64,000 nucleotides of DNA from NCBI GenBank assembly GCA_013399875.1, contig VXAZ01001749.1, forward strand, positions 1,211,429 through 1,275,428, given 5' to 3'. The DNA is from Gymnorhina tibicen. Lineage: Eukaryota > Chordata > Aves > Passeriformes > Artamidae. Position numbers and translations under genes: made by a program. The notes beneath the pieces are model-generated. The model had not been told where the DNA came from. It saw only the letters and a list, made by a program, of their open reading frames with translations, and searched no databases. Below are positions 54,001 to 64,000 of this stretch, piece after piece (position 1 is the stretch's first letter; each line of letters begins with the position of its first letter).

Positions 54001-55183
54001 TCTGGTATACTTCATTGCCTAAATAGATTTTAAAAGGTAGATTTTGGGTTTCCTTAGTCCAAAAAATTCATCATTTCTGAACTAAAATGCATTTTCAGAA
54101 CATCAGATCATTTCTTGTTTTATTAATGACTATGCAAGTAGGCAACAATCTTTAATGTTAGCTCTTTGTACCATTTCTCTTCTGAAGCATTAACTGACTG
54201 AAAAAATGAATTTTACTTTCAAAAAGAAATCAGAAGCAAATACAGCATTTATTTTCTTCAACATTATGTATTACCAATAAAAACCTGCAGTAATTCAGGA
54301 GAATTATTATGGAGCTTCCCACTAAAAACCTGTCACAGGGAGAAAATAGTAAATAATAGACTGTCCATCAAGCCAGGTGAGCCTTCACTGTGCAGAGAAA
54401 TGTACTCTGCAGCAGGTGTGGATCAAGAGTCACTTTCTGGAGCATGAATGGATTAAAACATATTTATAAATCCTAATATTTTATCATTACAATTTTGTAT
54501 ACTCTCCTCTGCAAAGGGAAGGGCTTAGCAGTCAGCTTTAACATATTTCTTCTAGCAGCTCTTGTGGTGAATGAAATTTTCACAAATAATAAACATTGAA
54601 TATTTGTTGAAATTTACAATCTTTGGAGATCATCATTAAAAGCTAGATTATACTACTATTTATTATTTAAGGGGCATAATCAGTGAAGGCCTTAACTGTT
54701 TTTAACATCTAAAATATGCAAGAATGCCGACAGAAAATAATCGTTGGTTTAAATAGGACCTATTTTAACTATGACTAACCAAGACAGTTACAGTGTTAAT
54801 AATTCAATGTTGCGTGAAAACCACTCTCTTATGATTGATTTATACAGACTGAAGTAGGCACATGTTTTATGCTACAGGTGGATGTGAAGTTGTAAGAAAC
54901 CACTTTACAGTCTTCCCAGAAGTACAGTGTCAAAAAGGTCACCTGTGGTAAAGGATCTTTTGGATTAGTCTTTCAAATCAATGCATGAATTAAAGGCAAT
55001 TTACATATAAATGGGCTAATACTCTGGCTTTGAAATTAGATGAATTTTTAAGAGATTTAAGAAATAGCAGAAAAGGTCAGTTAGGCATTAAGTATACATA
55101 ATGCAATTTTTAAAAACTCCTTGTCTTGGAACTGCATGTTTCTGGTTTATTAATATTTTGTATTCATAGCCTGTTCTTCTCAG
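51001..55183 (-). other. FHIT: FHIT intron sequence without recognised genes
   Basis: AT-rich intronic DNA with a few simple T-runs (for example near 52646). No repeat family, RNA gene or supported open frame was seen. Confidence 0.65.
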
Positions 55184-55249
55184 AAAGATGCTGCCAGCTG
55201 TTTGGGAGCAACTGCAAAAACAATCCATGCCAGAGAGAGCAGATTTCAG
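55184..55249 (+). other. Exon-like 66-base segment with consensus splice borders
   Basis: It is preceded by TTCTTCTCAG and followed by a perfect donor, CAG then GTAAGTAT at 55250. The 66 bases (22 codons) are open in all three plus-strand frames, and phase 0 begins KDAASCLGATAKTIHARESR. I recognise no protein. It could be an exon of a transcript antisense to FHIT, or a chance pair of splice-like motifs. Confidence 0.25.
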
Positions 55250-55399
55250 GTAAGTATAGTTTCACACTTAGAGTGAAATTTTGTTAATATTAACATATTC
55301 TGAAAACATTCGTATTTTCATAAAGAAAATCTAAGAAGCTGTAGTCAAAGTTAGTGAAGTTTATTATACACTGGAAAATAAACAAAATTTTACGGCTAC

Positions 55400-55696
55400 T
55401 TCCCATATGAAAGGCAGGAGCGAGGTTGAGCCCTGGAAGGGGGAAAGGGTGGGAGAGGGAGGAAGGTGAGTTTAACATTTGGTTTTATTTCTCATTACCT
55501 TGTTCTGACTTGATTGGTAATAAATTAAACTAATTTTCCCAAGTCAAGTCTCTTTTGCCTAGGATGGTAATTTGTGAATCATCTCTCAACACACAAACCT
55601 TTCATTCTATATTCTCTCCCCTGTCCAGCTGAGCAGGGGGAATGATGGAGAGGCCTTGTTGTGCACCTGACATCCAGCCAGGGTCAACCTGCCACA
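55400..55696 (-). mobile_element. LTR fragment, family B-like, minus orientation
   Basis: Read on the minus strand it starts TGTGGCAGGTTGACCCTGG. It contains CAGCTGGACAGGGGAGAGAA, a CAAGTCAGAACAAGGTAATG block and then GAAATAAAACCAAATG, followed by a pyrimidine-rich stretch. I recognise this order from a very common passerine LTR family. The minus-strand AATAAA lies at 55489-55484. The distal end fades out near 55400. No internal retroviral sequence is present. Confidence 0.75.
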
Positions 55697-58600
55697 GTCC
55701 TACAGTACTTAATAATACTGCGTCATTAATAATAATACTGACAAACCAGCATGTGTCACAGATATTAGCAATGCTGTTCTATGAAAAGATACAAAATAAT
55801 TTATAACAAAGTTCATAATCCTTCCATGCAGCTAATTTTCAATATTACAGAATTCTAAAGAAAATATGATTATCTAATCAACCTTGATGACAGTTTCCTT
55901 AGAAAACCTGTTTTCTATCATACTGTGCAGTGCAAAACTGAATTTTATGTGACAATTATTAAATCGGTCCCTTCCCTTATAGGAAGGCAAAAGAAATCAA
56001 CAGATGCTTGCAATGAGCCCTGCAGAAAACAGAATCAAAACCAAGAAAATTTTAAATTTTGAGTTCATTTCAGAAGATAAACAATGAAGTTGTATAGCTA
56101 CAAATAGCATTCTGAGGCACATAAAAGGAATAATAAAGCATAGAAGATTCACAATAACTAACAAACCGTGGGTAAGTGTTAACAGTATTATTAAAACAAT
56201 TACTGAAGTGTTCGAGTAAGCAGGGAGTGTTAGATGACCTCCGTCCTACATAAAGTATAGACTTTACCGGTATCAGACCAGGCTTAGCCTATAGTAAAGA
56301 ACACAACCTTCATAAGACTCAAGGCAGCTTAGCTTGGAAAAAAATAAGGAAAAAAAATATTTTTATTAAACAATATCCAAGAGAGTCAAAAAAGGGAAGT
56401 GCTTTCCAGGAATTTGATAAACAATTCCAATATTACAGGAAGTACTGACCATAAAGGAACAATGGATATCATAATCTAGTTCCAATGAACAAACAGGAGA
56501 GACTCCTCATCAAAAGAGCTAAATGGTCCCTCAAATATAAAGAACTTAAGAATGCTACAAAAATGCGTAGCAACAGTTGTAACAAAGAATTTGAAGACTC
56601 TTTTTATTCTCTTTTCAATTCTTTCTTTCAGTGGTGAATTTATTCCTACAGAACCCAAAATAGCTTAAACCAATTACAGATTTACCTTGACAAATTGCCA
56701 TTCTGTGCAGATACTTCTAAAGCAGGTGTTTGATCTTGTACAGCAATTCAGTTGATAAAAAAGCCAGATTGCTTTTGGTCTGTAACTAACTTTTGCTAGT
56801 ACAGATTATGCCTATAAATGGGGTTACTTCTTTAGTTGTCAGTTACACAGAACCATTTTTTGAGTAAAAGCTATCATGAAAAAAAAAAACCCCAACATTT
56901 AATCCTATACTATTGTGGGTTAAAATGCAATGATTACTTATTTATATAATTTTGAATGGTTTCATGTATGAGCATGCTCATACAGGCAGAGGAACATTAT
57001 CTGTTGCACAGATATGAGACTGAAAGCACATGTGAAACAACACCTACATTTTCAATCACTGTTTTAGGAGAAGAATGCAAAAAATAAAGAATAAAGATAT
57101 CACTGAATCGTGTAGATGCTAGAAGATCTGTGATAATAAAAAAACTCCTCAGAGGAATAAGATCTAGCCCTTAGAAAAATAAATTAACAGCAGATCTTGC
57201 CAAGTTACACAAGAATTTTGTAAAAGAACAAAAGGTATCATTTATAAGGCTATAGAAGATAGTGTCGAATGTAACAACAAAGGGCATGAACTTAAGGTAA
57301 GGAAAGGTCATCTTCAAAGGGAATGTTGGAAGAAATGCTTTACAAAGTGAGTAGTTACGATGGAAAATAAACTGCTATGACAACCTTTGCAACAAGTGAT
57401 ATAAACTTCAGAGGGTGACAAGCATGGGAGAGACAGTTATTGTGCAAATATAGAAAGAGGGAGAGAGAGCTGTCTGGCCTTTTCAAAAATAGACTTTGCA
57501 TCCATCCGTCATTAAACCACCAGCATTTCAGCCCTATCTGCTGCCTCAGAAGTTCACTAAAAGAAAATTGACACCAAACTGAACTGAAAGATCTAACAAG
57601 ATCCTGACAGTTGAAATGGGTCTTAGAGATTCCATCTACAAATGTTATTGCCTGAACTTAGTCATTTCAGTGAAGGAATAAATCTTGCCCCATCTATTTC
57701 AGAGCCTTCACTTCTCTTGTAATGAGTCTTTTTTCACTTTAACAAGTTTTGATTCAGTCATTTGCGTTTTATAAACCAAATGTATAATCTTAAGTGACTA
57801 TCCACTAAAAATACACTAAAGTTACATATTAAAAAACTTTAAAAATTTATCTTCTGCCATCTGGATATCACTCTGAATCCCACATCTTTAAATGTCAGAA
57901 AAAACCACTTTTTTTAAACCATGCCATGAAATATCAAGTTGAATACTACAGTTGAATAGTACTTTTTAAGTTCTGACCAGCTGCAGAATAGACAAGGGAA
58001 ACTTTCATAATGCAGACAAGCCTCTGGGGAAATCCAGGCTGCATTTGGAATTGTATTCTCAGGAAGGTTCAAAAAGGAACTTGATATTATCTTCATTACA
58101 CATTCAAGGGCACACATAGTTTCAAAATTGAAAAATAACTCATAAAAAATCTCACTGAAACAAATATAATCAAGTCAAGATGGCTCCAGATACTCAGTTC
58201 TTCAGTGAGGGGATCAATAAAATAGCTAAAATGACAAGATTCCTTTAAAAATTAACTCCACTGTGTTCTACCATATGCAAAACAGAAAAGAAGCTCTACT
58301 AACCACAGCCACCTGCTTGCTGAAGAGGGAAACTACCTCTGGAATTAACATTTTTTATTGTCTGTGCTAACAGATTCTACTGTGAGACCGATCTTGGCTT
58401 ACCATCATTCAGTAATGTTGGTAATAAGAGCAATTTTTACTGTAATTTCTGTATTTTAGAAAGTATAAAGAAGTTGAATAGTTCTTTAATGATTTTTGGT
58501 GACTTTCACCATAAAGAAAATATATTAGTTTACCAGATGCCAGATCATGCATGAATCATTAACAAGAAGATGTTTTCTGAATACTTCCCAAATAAATACC

Positions 58601-61600
58601 AGCCGGTTTGTTCTCAGGAAGCAGACAGTCACAAGCATCTCTTATCTGATTTACTAAACCAAAGTCAAACACATTATGTACTAAAATCTCTAATGTTCAT
58701 TTATAAATTCTTTGTCTCAAAAGCAATACACTATGCACACTATCCTGCAAAGATCCAAAATGACACAATCACTATTTTCAGACTTTATAAAATATTAGTA
58801 GTTTAGTAACATTTCTTAAATGTATTTAAATAGAAGAAAAATATATACTCCACAACTGCTCCAGGTGTACCCTGGTAATCTGTTTATAAGGAACCGCACA
58901 TTCCTCTCTGTCAAGAGAACTTTGAAGATAAGATGGTTGAAGAGACTCATTTCAATGGACTACAAACTTCAGGTCACTGCATTTGAACAATCATATCCAC
59001 ACACCCAAAACAGAGACTAAAACCAACATACTTGGCTATCTGGAATTGTCTGTATATTTTAGGCAAGCCAATACTGATGCTCCCTGACTACCTGCTGCTG
59101 CTCATCTCACAGAGAAGCCCTGACCTTGCTCATCTCCAGCGTAAGGACAGTGCTCACAGTCATCAGTGTCGCCTTGCTGCAGCCTAGGAAAACATGTACG
59201 AGTTGTGCTTGCATCACCTTCCAGCCCCTTTCCACAAGAGAAGGGGAATGGGGGCAAAAAAAAAAAAAAAAAACAAAACAAAACAGACTGGAGGGGAGAA
59301 AACCCCCCACTATTCTCAGCACTCTACTGTCTCTTTTTCTCTCCTTTGAGGAACAAGCTGTCTTTAACAGACTCAGTCTCTTTTCTCCCTCCTTCTGGCT
59401 CTAATTGTAAAGCTGGGATAGGGGAAGACACATCTATTTGTGCCTCTCTGTCACTAGAATGAAAATGTCTCCTGCTATTTGGTCAGCTTTGAGTAGCCCC
59501 CTGCTGGACAAGACCTCATTTCACTGGAGAAAAGAAGAGGCATGGCAGGAAAGCAAGAAAAAAAGACCTGTGTTAAAAGAAGAGTGTAAAACTTTGAATT
59601 TCATTTCCCTATTGCAAGTGACATGTTTACTAAAGAAAAAATTCTCTGGCATAGATAAGGAAGTAGAAATTCCTCAAATAAAGCACAAAATTAGAGAGCA
59701 ACTTCTTATCCCTATAATGAAAAAGCAATAGCTACTTCCTCAAAGAGTTAATAATGACCATCCACAGCTTTATACAAGAGAAGAGGGATGAATATCACAT
59801 ATGTGACAGCTGCTGGTTAACAATGAATTATTTAAAACTCATTTACTAGGTATGCATCTGCCAGTACATCAGTTGCTAGAGTTGCTTGTTTCAGAGCTAA
59901 ACTACTGAGTAAGTAGCAATTTCAAAACATTTTTTTACAGAATGCCTAACAATCACAATGCAGCCTGTGCTTTGCAAGGGAAAAATTTTTCCTGTCACGT
60001 TACATATTTAATAATGGGTTTATTCTTAAACTGACTGATGATAATTCTTTGTTTTCATAAAAATATAAATGCACTTTCTTGCAACATGTACATTTTCTGC
60101 CACTCAGCGAGTCAAAGTGCAAGCAAACATCTCTGCATACGATCTAATTCGTATTTTCACCTCTGGCAGGATAAACCCAGGTCAGGTCTGTATTAGCCAT
60201 TTTACTCTCAAAGGTGATCAAAGAACCTAAGACCTGCAAGGTAGCCAGACACAAGTATTTTCCTAACCTATTTATATTGAGAAGATTATTGAGTTTCTGA
60301 TCCATTTGCATGCTCAACTAGCCTTGTATTTCTTACCTAACCTCAAATTTGTTTAAATTTCAGTTCTGTTTCAGCTATTCTGTTTAGGCCTAAGGGGAAA
60401 AAAAAAAAAAGGATGATTATTGGAGTATTTCCCTTCTTTTCAATGATCATTTGTGTGCTAAACAACCTCAGTTCTTGGGAACTTGGAGGCTGAGAAGTAC
60501 TCAAGAAATGACAAACCAAGGGAGACTCCTTTTCAACCAGATCATTCCTATGTTAGCCAAGAAATTTATTTACAGAGTAGGAATAGATCACACTTCCCCT
60601 CACCTCCAAGAGCTGAGACCACAGATGATTAATTTATGGTAAACCCAAGGCTTTGATACTTCAATATATTGTACTCCACACACATACTCTGTTTCATGCT
60701 TTCCTGGATCATTTCCATTACACTCCACTGCAATTTACCAAAACAAATCCACAACCCTGTCAAAGAGGTGCACCATAACAAGACAATGAAGCCTAAATGT
60801 ACAAACTTTCTTCACTTCCCAAATCAGAAGTATCATGACAGTTCCTTATAAGAAGTGGAGATTTATAGTGAGATTTTTCTTTTAGCTTTAAAACCAGTGA
60901 GGTTTCCTCCCTGCAAAACTAACAGTTCAGTATTGAAAGGTTTTGATTTCATTACATAATTTCTTCGGGGAATTACTATTAGAGTTACTGGCTCACTTGT
61001 GCGATCACTTGGGGTTCCATTATTGCCACATGCATTTGAATGGAAAAGACCGAAGGCTTCAGTGTCTGGAGATACTCTGGCTTGATGAAACTTTAATTTC
61101 ATAATTCTCATAGGCACACCAGCTGCACAATTCAGCTCCCCATTAAATAACATTAGCTTAGTGAAGAATTAGAAGATGCAGAAGGCTACAAGCAGGAAAG
61201 CAGAAGAGAGCAGGAGAACAACATATTTCAGCAGAAAGTCAATCTCTCTCCAGGGGTTAGGGTGTACAGCTGGGCACTCTATTTACCAATGCCAAGCCTC
61301 TTGGCTTCATAAAACTGGCTCTTGTGATCGGATTAAAAATTTTTTGCAAGAGCTATAGAGAAATAAGCTCAGAGATCATGAAATAACCATCACCCCAGCT
61401 CTGCCTACTGAGGGTTGGACTGTCCAGCCTCATTTCTCATTCAAAGAGCCTTATATGCAGTCTGTGTCCTGAGTACCTAAAGCTATTTTGCAATACTGGA
61501 TCTATTGTAATCCTTATTTTTCTTTCCAAAATGTTCTGATGAACAAGACTGTGCTCCCAGTTCAAAGACAAGGCATGTAGATTAACAGATTCACAGAGGT

Positions 61601-63145
61601 CACTGTTAAATGAGGTACCTGATTTGGGGTGTGGGTTTTTTTCCTCCAAATGTGTTTGCAATCACTCTTTAAATAAGGACTCAATGGATATGTCACATGG
61701 ATTTTGTTATTCATTTCTTTGTTCATTGCTGCACAACCTTGTAAAGAAATCACTGATGGGTCTTATTCGTGTTTCAGAAACCAGAGCAGAATATTCATAT
61801 GAGACATACACACTTACATTAGGAGGTTGCAGGAGGCCTCTTCTACGTATTACTCAATCACCTGAAAGAAAACACAACTTGGAGGTCTTTAATAGAGAAG
61901 GTCACAAAATTATTCAGTGGAGAAACTCAAGCATAAGTGTTTGTTGTGTGGGAAGAGATGTACTCTCCATGGGAGCCTTACTGAACTCCTCAGAACAGAA
62001 CAGTTCAGTTTGGGAGAAATCAGTTGGTGTTTGACTTCTTTTTTTTGCCACAAAACAATCAAACCAAAATCAATTCAATAATCACTAATACTTAGAGCAT
62101 CAATCATCTGCTATCTGTTGAAGAACCAGTCACTAAGTTGCCAATTTAGTAAAAAGTATCAGGATTGGAAAGCATTACCACCAATATAATGTATTTTAGG
62201 ATAAGCACCAAACACAAATTCTCCCATAAAGCAAAACCTTGACAAACCTAATGTTTCTTGGGTGAAAAATTTCAACATTACATCTTTTCATTCAGGTTTT
62301 CTTTTAAGCCTCACTCCAAATATTATGAATTCCAGGATTTAATTATATCTGCTTTAGAACAAGTCCCAACTCTATCCTTATAGATCACACAGCTAGAGCT
62401 AATCAGAATTCTGAAAGGGTTACATTAATTGACATGAACTTCCCACACCTATACAATAAGGCAATGCATGGTCTGAAGATAAGAGAAAAGAAAAGCTATT
62501 TCTCAGTCTCACACATTGTTAGGAGCTCCTTGTTAGGACCTATTTTAGCCACCCAAGTGTTTTAGCTCCAAGCCTAAGAAAAAAGTCCATACCACATAGC
62601 TCAGTGCAGAGCACGATTAGAGTGATTTTGCAGTGTGTAAGGAAGGGAAAATATGCCCCTATACATTTCACCATCAATTACACTGGTGTGTTATAGGAGA
62701 ATGGACATTAACATTCCTGTCATGCACAAGATCTATGCAGCTGCCTCTTATTATTTGGTGAAGGTCATGGGTAAGGCCAAACCTATGACTGCATTCTAGC
62801 TAAGTAATTCAGCAGTCCTTTTTCCAAATGTGATTTGATAATGAGTTATTAGGAAATATGAGCCTGGGATAAGAAATATGCCAGTGTTTAGGAGACAAGT
62901 ATGTGCCAACTATCCACAGTTATTGCTAAGTAGTGACATGAAGATTTCTCTCAGCATAGGTAAAAAGCCACCATGAACAGAACTTACCGTATGTGGCATT
63001 TTGTCAGTCTACAGAGAGTTTAAAAATACTGGAAAATGCTCTAAGTAGTAGTTCTATTAAATTAATTCTATTTAATGATTCTATTAAATCACTCTATCCA
63101 GGTGCCCACTCTGTGCTTCCCAGTAACTTATCTATTGTTTAGTTG
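55697..63145 (-). other. FHIT: FHIT intron sequence without recognised genes
   Basis: AT-rich intronic DNA. It contains an 18-A run at 59256-59273 followed by CAAAACAAAACAG, and A-runs near 56879 and 60400. Frames such as 59438-59731 and 61624-62034 have no recognisable domains. Confidence 0.65.
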
Positions 63146-63215
63146 CCAATCATATAGTTACTGTCATCCAATAAAACCCTTTCAGTTTCATAGAAGTAGC
63201 ATAAGCCTTTATAAA
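63146..63215 (+). promoter_or_regulatory. Candidate promoter: two CCAAT boxes and a TATA box
   Basis: CCAAT occurs at 63146-63150 and 63168-63172, and TATAAA at 63210-63215. The CCAAT boxes lie about 60 and 40 bases upstream of the TATA box. A start site about 25-30 bases after TATA (near 63240) would leave a 5'UTR of about 40 bases before the ATG at 63279. These motifs are common singly in AT-rich DNA, so the case rests on their order and spacing together with the exon that follows. Confidence 0.4.
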
Positions 63216-63278
63216 GAGGAAATATTTTGTTACAGCAATGTAATTCTGTGAATTGGGATCAATTCTTGAATCAGAAGA

Positions 63279-63330
63279 ATGGAGAAATTCATACTTTGTC
63301 TTCTATTCTTCCAAAGCATCATTCTCAACG
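63279..63330 (+). CDS. Candidate signal-peptide first exon of an unrecognised secreted protein
   Basis: The ATG has A at -3 and G at +4. It opens 17 codons, MEKFILCLLFFQSIILN, which have the form of a signal peptide: short charged start, hydrophobic core, polar end. The exon would end with a single G before GTAAAC (phase 1), the usual phase for signal-peptide exons. The candidate promoter lies just upstream. If unspliced, the frame stops after 42 codons. A pyrimidine-rich acceptor ending CTTTAG at 63544 could join a second segment starting CC, encoding ACKRTICLFFEPSNLTAQK and then a stop. That would give a 36-residue precursor with two cysteines and an N-L-T sequon. I do not recognise the gene; the remaining exons may lie past the right edge. 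Confidence 0.35.
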
Positions 63331-64000
63331 GTAAACAAAAAGTTAACAACAAAAAGCACAGCATTAGGTATTATAAAAAGTTAACACGGGAAAGAAAGGC
63401 TTGAAGGAAGGGAAAACTCTGTCTGGTAGGGGCATGGGATTTTAAAATATTTACCTTAAGGACTCCTTAAAGGTAAACTTGACTGTTAGTGACCACACTA
63501 GGATGGTCATTCTAGGACTAGTGCTAAAACCTTCTACTCTTTAGCCTGCAAAAGAACCATATGCCTATTTTTTGAGCCAAGCAATTTGACAGCACAAAAG
63601 TAACTCTAAAGGCCAATTTAGATATATTTATTTATACATACATGTGTATAAACATGAGTTTTCAAGCCAACACTTTGAAGAGACTGACAGAGAAACATTA
63701 ACAAAAAGCTCAGACATCTACTAATTAAGAAGCTTGATACTTGAACATATTTCAGGTATGTTTTTGAACTATACCAGTATTTCCATATAATTTGATACCT
63801 TCCTTGACATCACACACATTAGCTCCTCAGCATCTCTCTTAGAATCATTATGTAAGACTAAAGCAGACAGACACGTGAAAGATGCTTTAAAGTAACTGTC
63901 AAAGGTTACAGGCAGGATTTCAGCTCATTATATTAAAACTCCATCAGTTCTCAGTTCCAGGAATTTTTATCCTGTGGTTTGACTATGAGTTCCACCATTT
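63331..64000 (+). other. Possible intron and second exon of the candidate gene; FHIT intron on the other strand
   Basis: A branch-site-like GTGCTAAAACC and a CCTTCTACTCTTTAG acceptor precede 63545. A short frame then runs to TAA at 63601-63603. An ATTAAA polyadenylation variant is at 63932-63937. No other feature was seen up to the window edge. All of this is inference. Confidence 0.2.

Noticed and set aside
59256..59290. Poly(A) run as a retrocopy tail
   Set aside because: No recognisable gene-derived sequence or target duplication precedes it; it is treated as simple sequence.
1..64000. CRISPR arrays, bacterial operons, tRNA or rRNA genes
   Set aside because: The sequence is vertebrate intronic DNA. 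No regularly spaced direct repeats, cloverleaf-like sequences or rRNA motifs were seen by eye.

Overview
This is a stretch of vertebrate nuclear DNA, almost certainly from a bird and probably a passerine. It is AT-rich, has no closely packed genes, contains an internal assembly gap and single unresolved bases, and has a repeat complement of avian-type endogenous-retrovirus LTRs plus one CR1-like LINE tail. There are no bacterial-style operons, and nearly all longer open frames have the length and composition expected by chance in AT-rich DNA.

The one protein-coding feature I recognise firmly is on the minus strand at 4954-5075: the first coding exon of FHIT (fragile histidine triad diadenosine triphosphatase; exon 5 in human numbering). 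It has a good splice acceptor, an in-frame stop just before the ATG, a protein segment almost identical to the mammalian N-terminus, and a donor that splits the next codon where mammalian FHIT splits it. The window is therefore intronic FHIT sequence: 1-4953 is the start of the intron after this exon, and 5076-64000 is part of the very long intron before it. In mammals this part of FHIT lies in the common fragile site FRA3B.

Layout: 1-4953 intron with one short AAACT-type tandem repeat; 4954-5075 FHIT exon; 7574-8685 solo LTR with a very GC-rich core; 12011-12170 LTR fragment; 20846-21393 and 30577-31218 two solo LTRs of one family in opposite orientation; 31956-32050 LTR 5'-end fragment; 39738-40836 solo LTR with a target duplication; 46678-46744 GATA microsatellite; 49699-49745 CR1 3' tail; 50725-51000 assembly gap; 55400-55696 minus-strand LTR fragment. 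No retroviral internal genes were seen.

The most interesting unexplained signal is at the right edge (63146-63330, plus strand, antisense to FHIT). Two CCAAT boxes and a TATA box are followed at first-exon spacing by an ATG in a strong Kozak context. This opens a 17-codon signal-peptide-like segment ending at a phase-1 splice donor, with a possible second exon at 63545. It could be the first exon of a small secreted-protein gene nested in the FHIT intron. Two further plus-strand segments (50573-50654 and 55184-55249) have exon-like splice borders but no other support.
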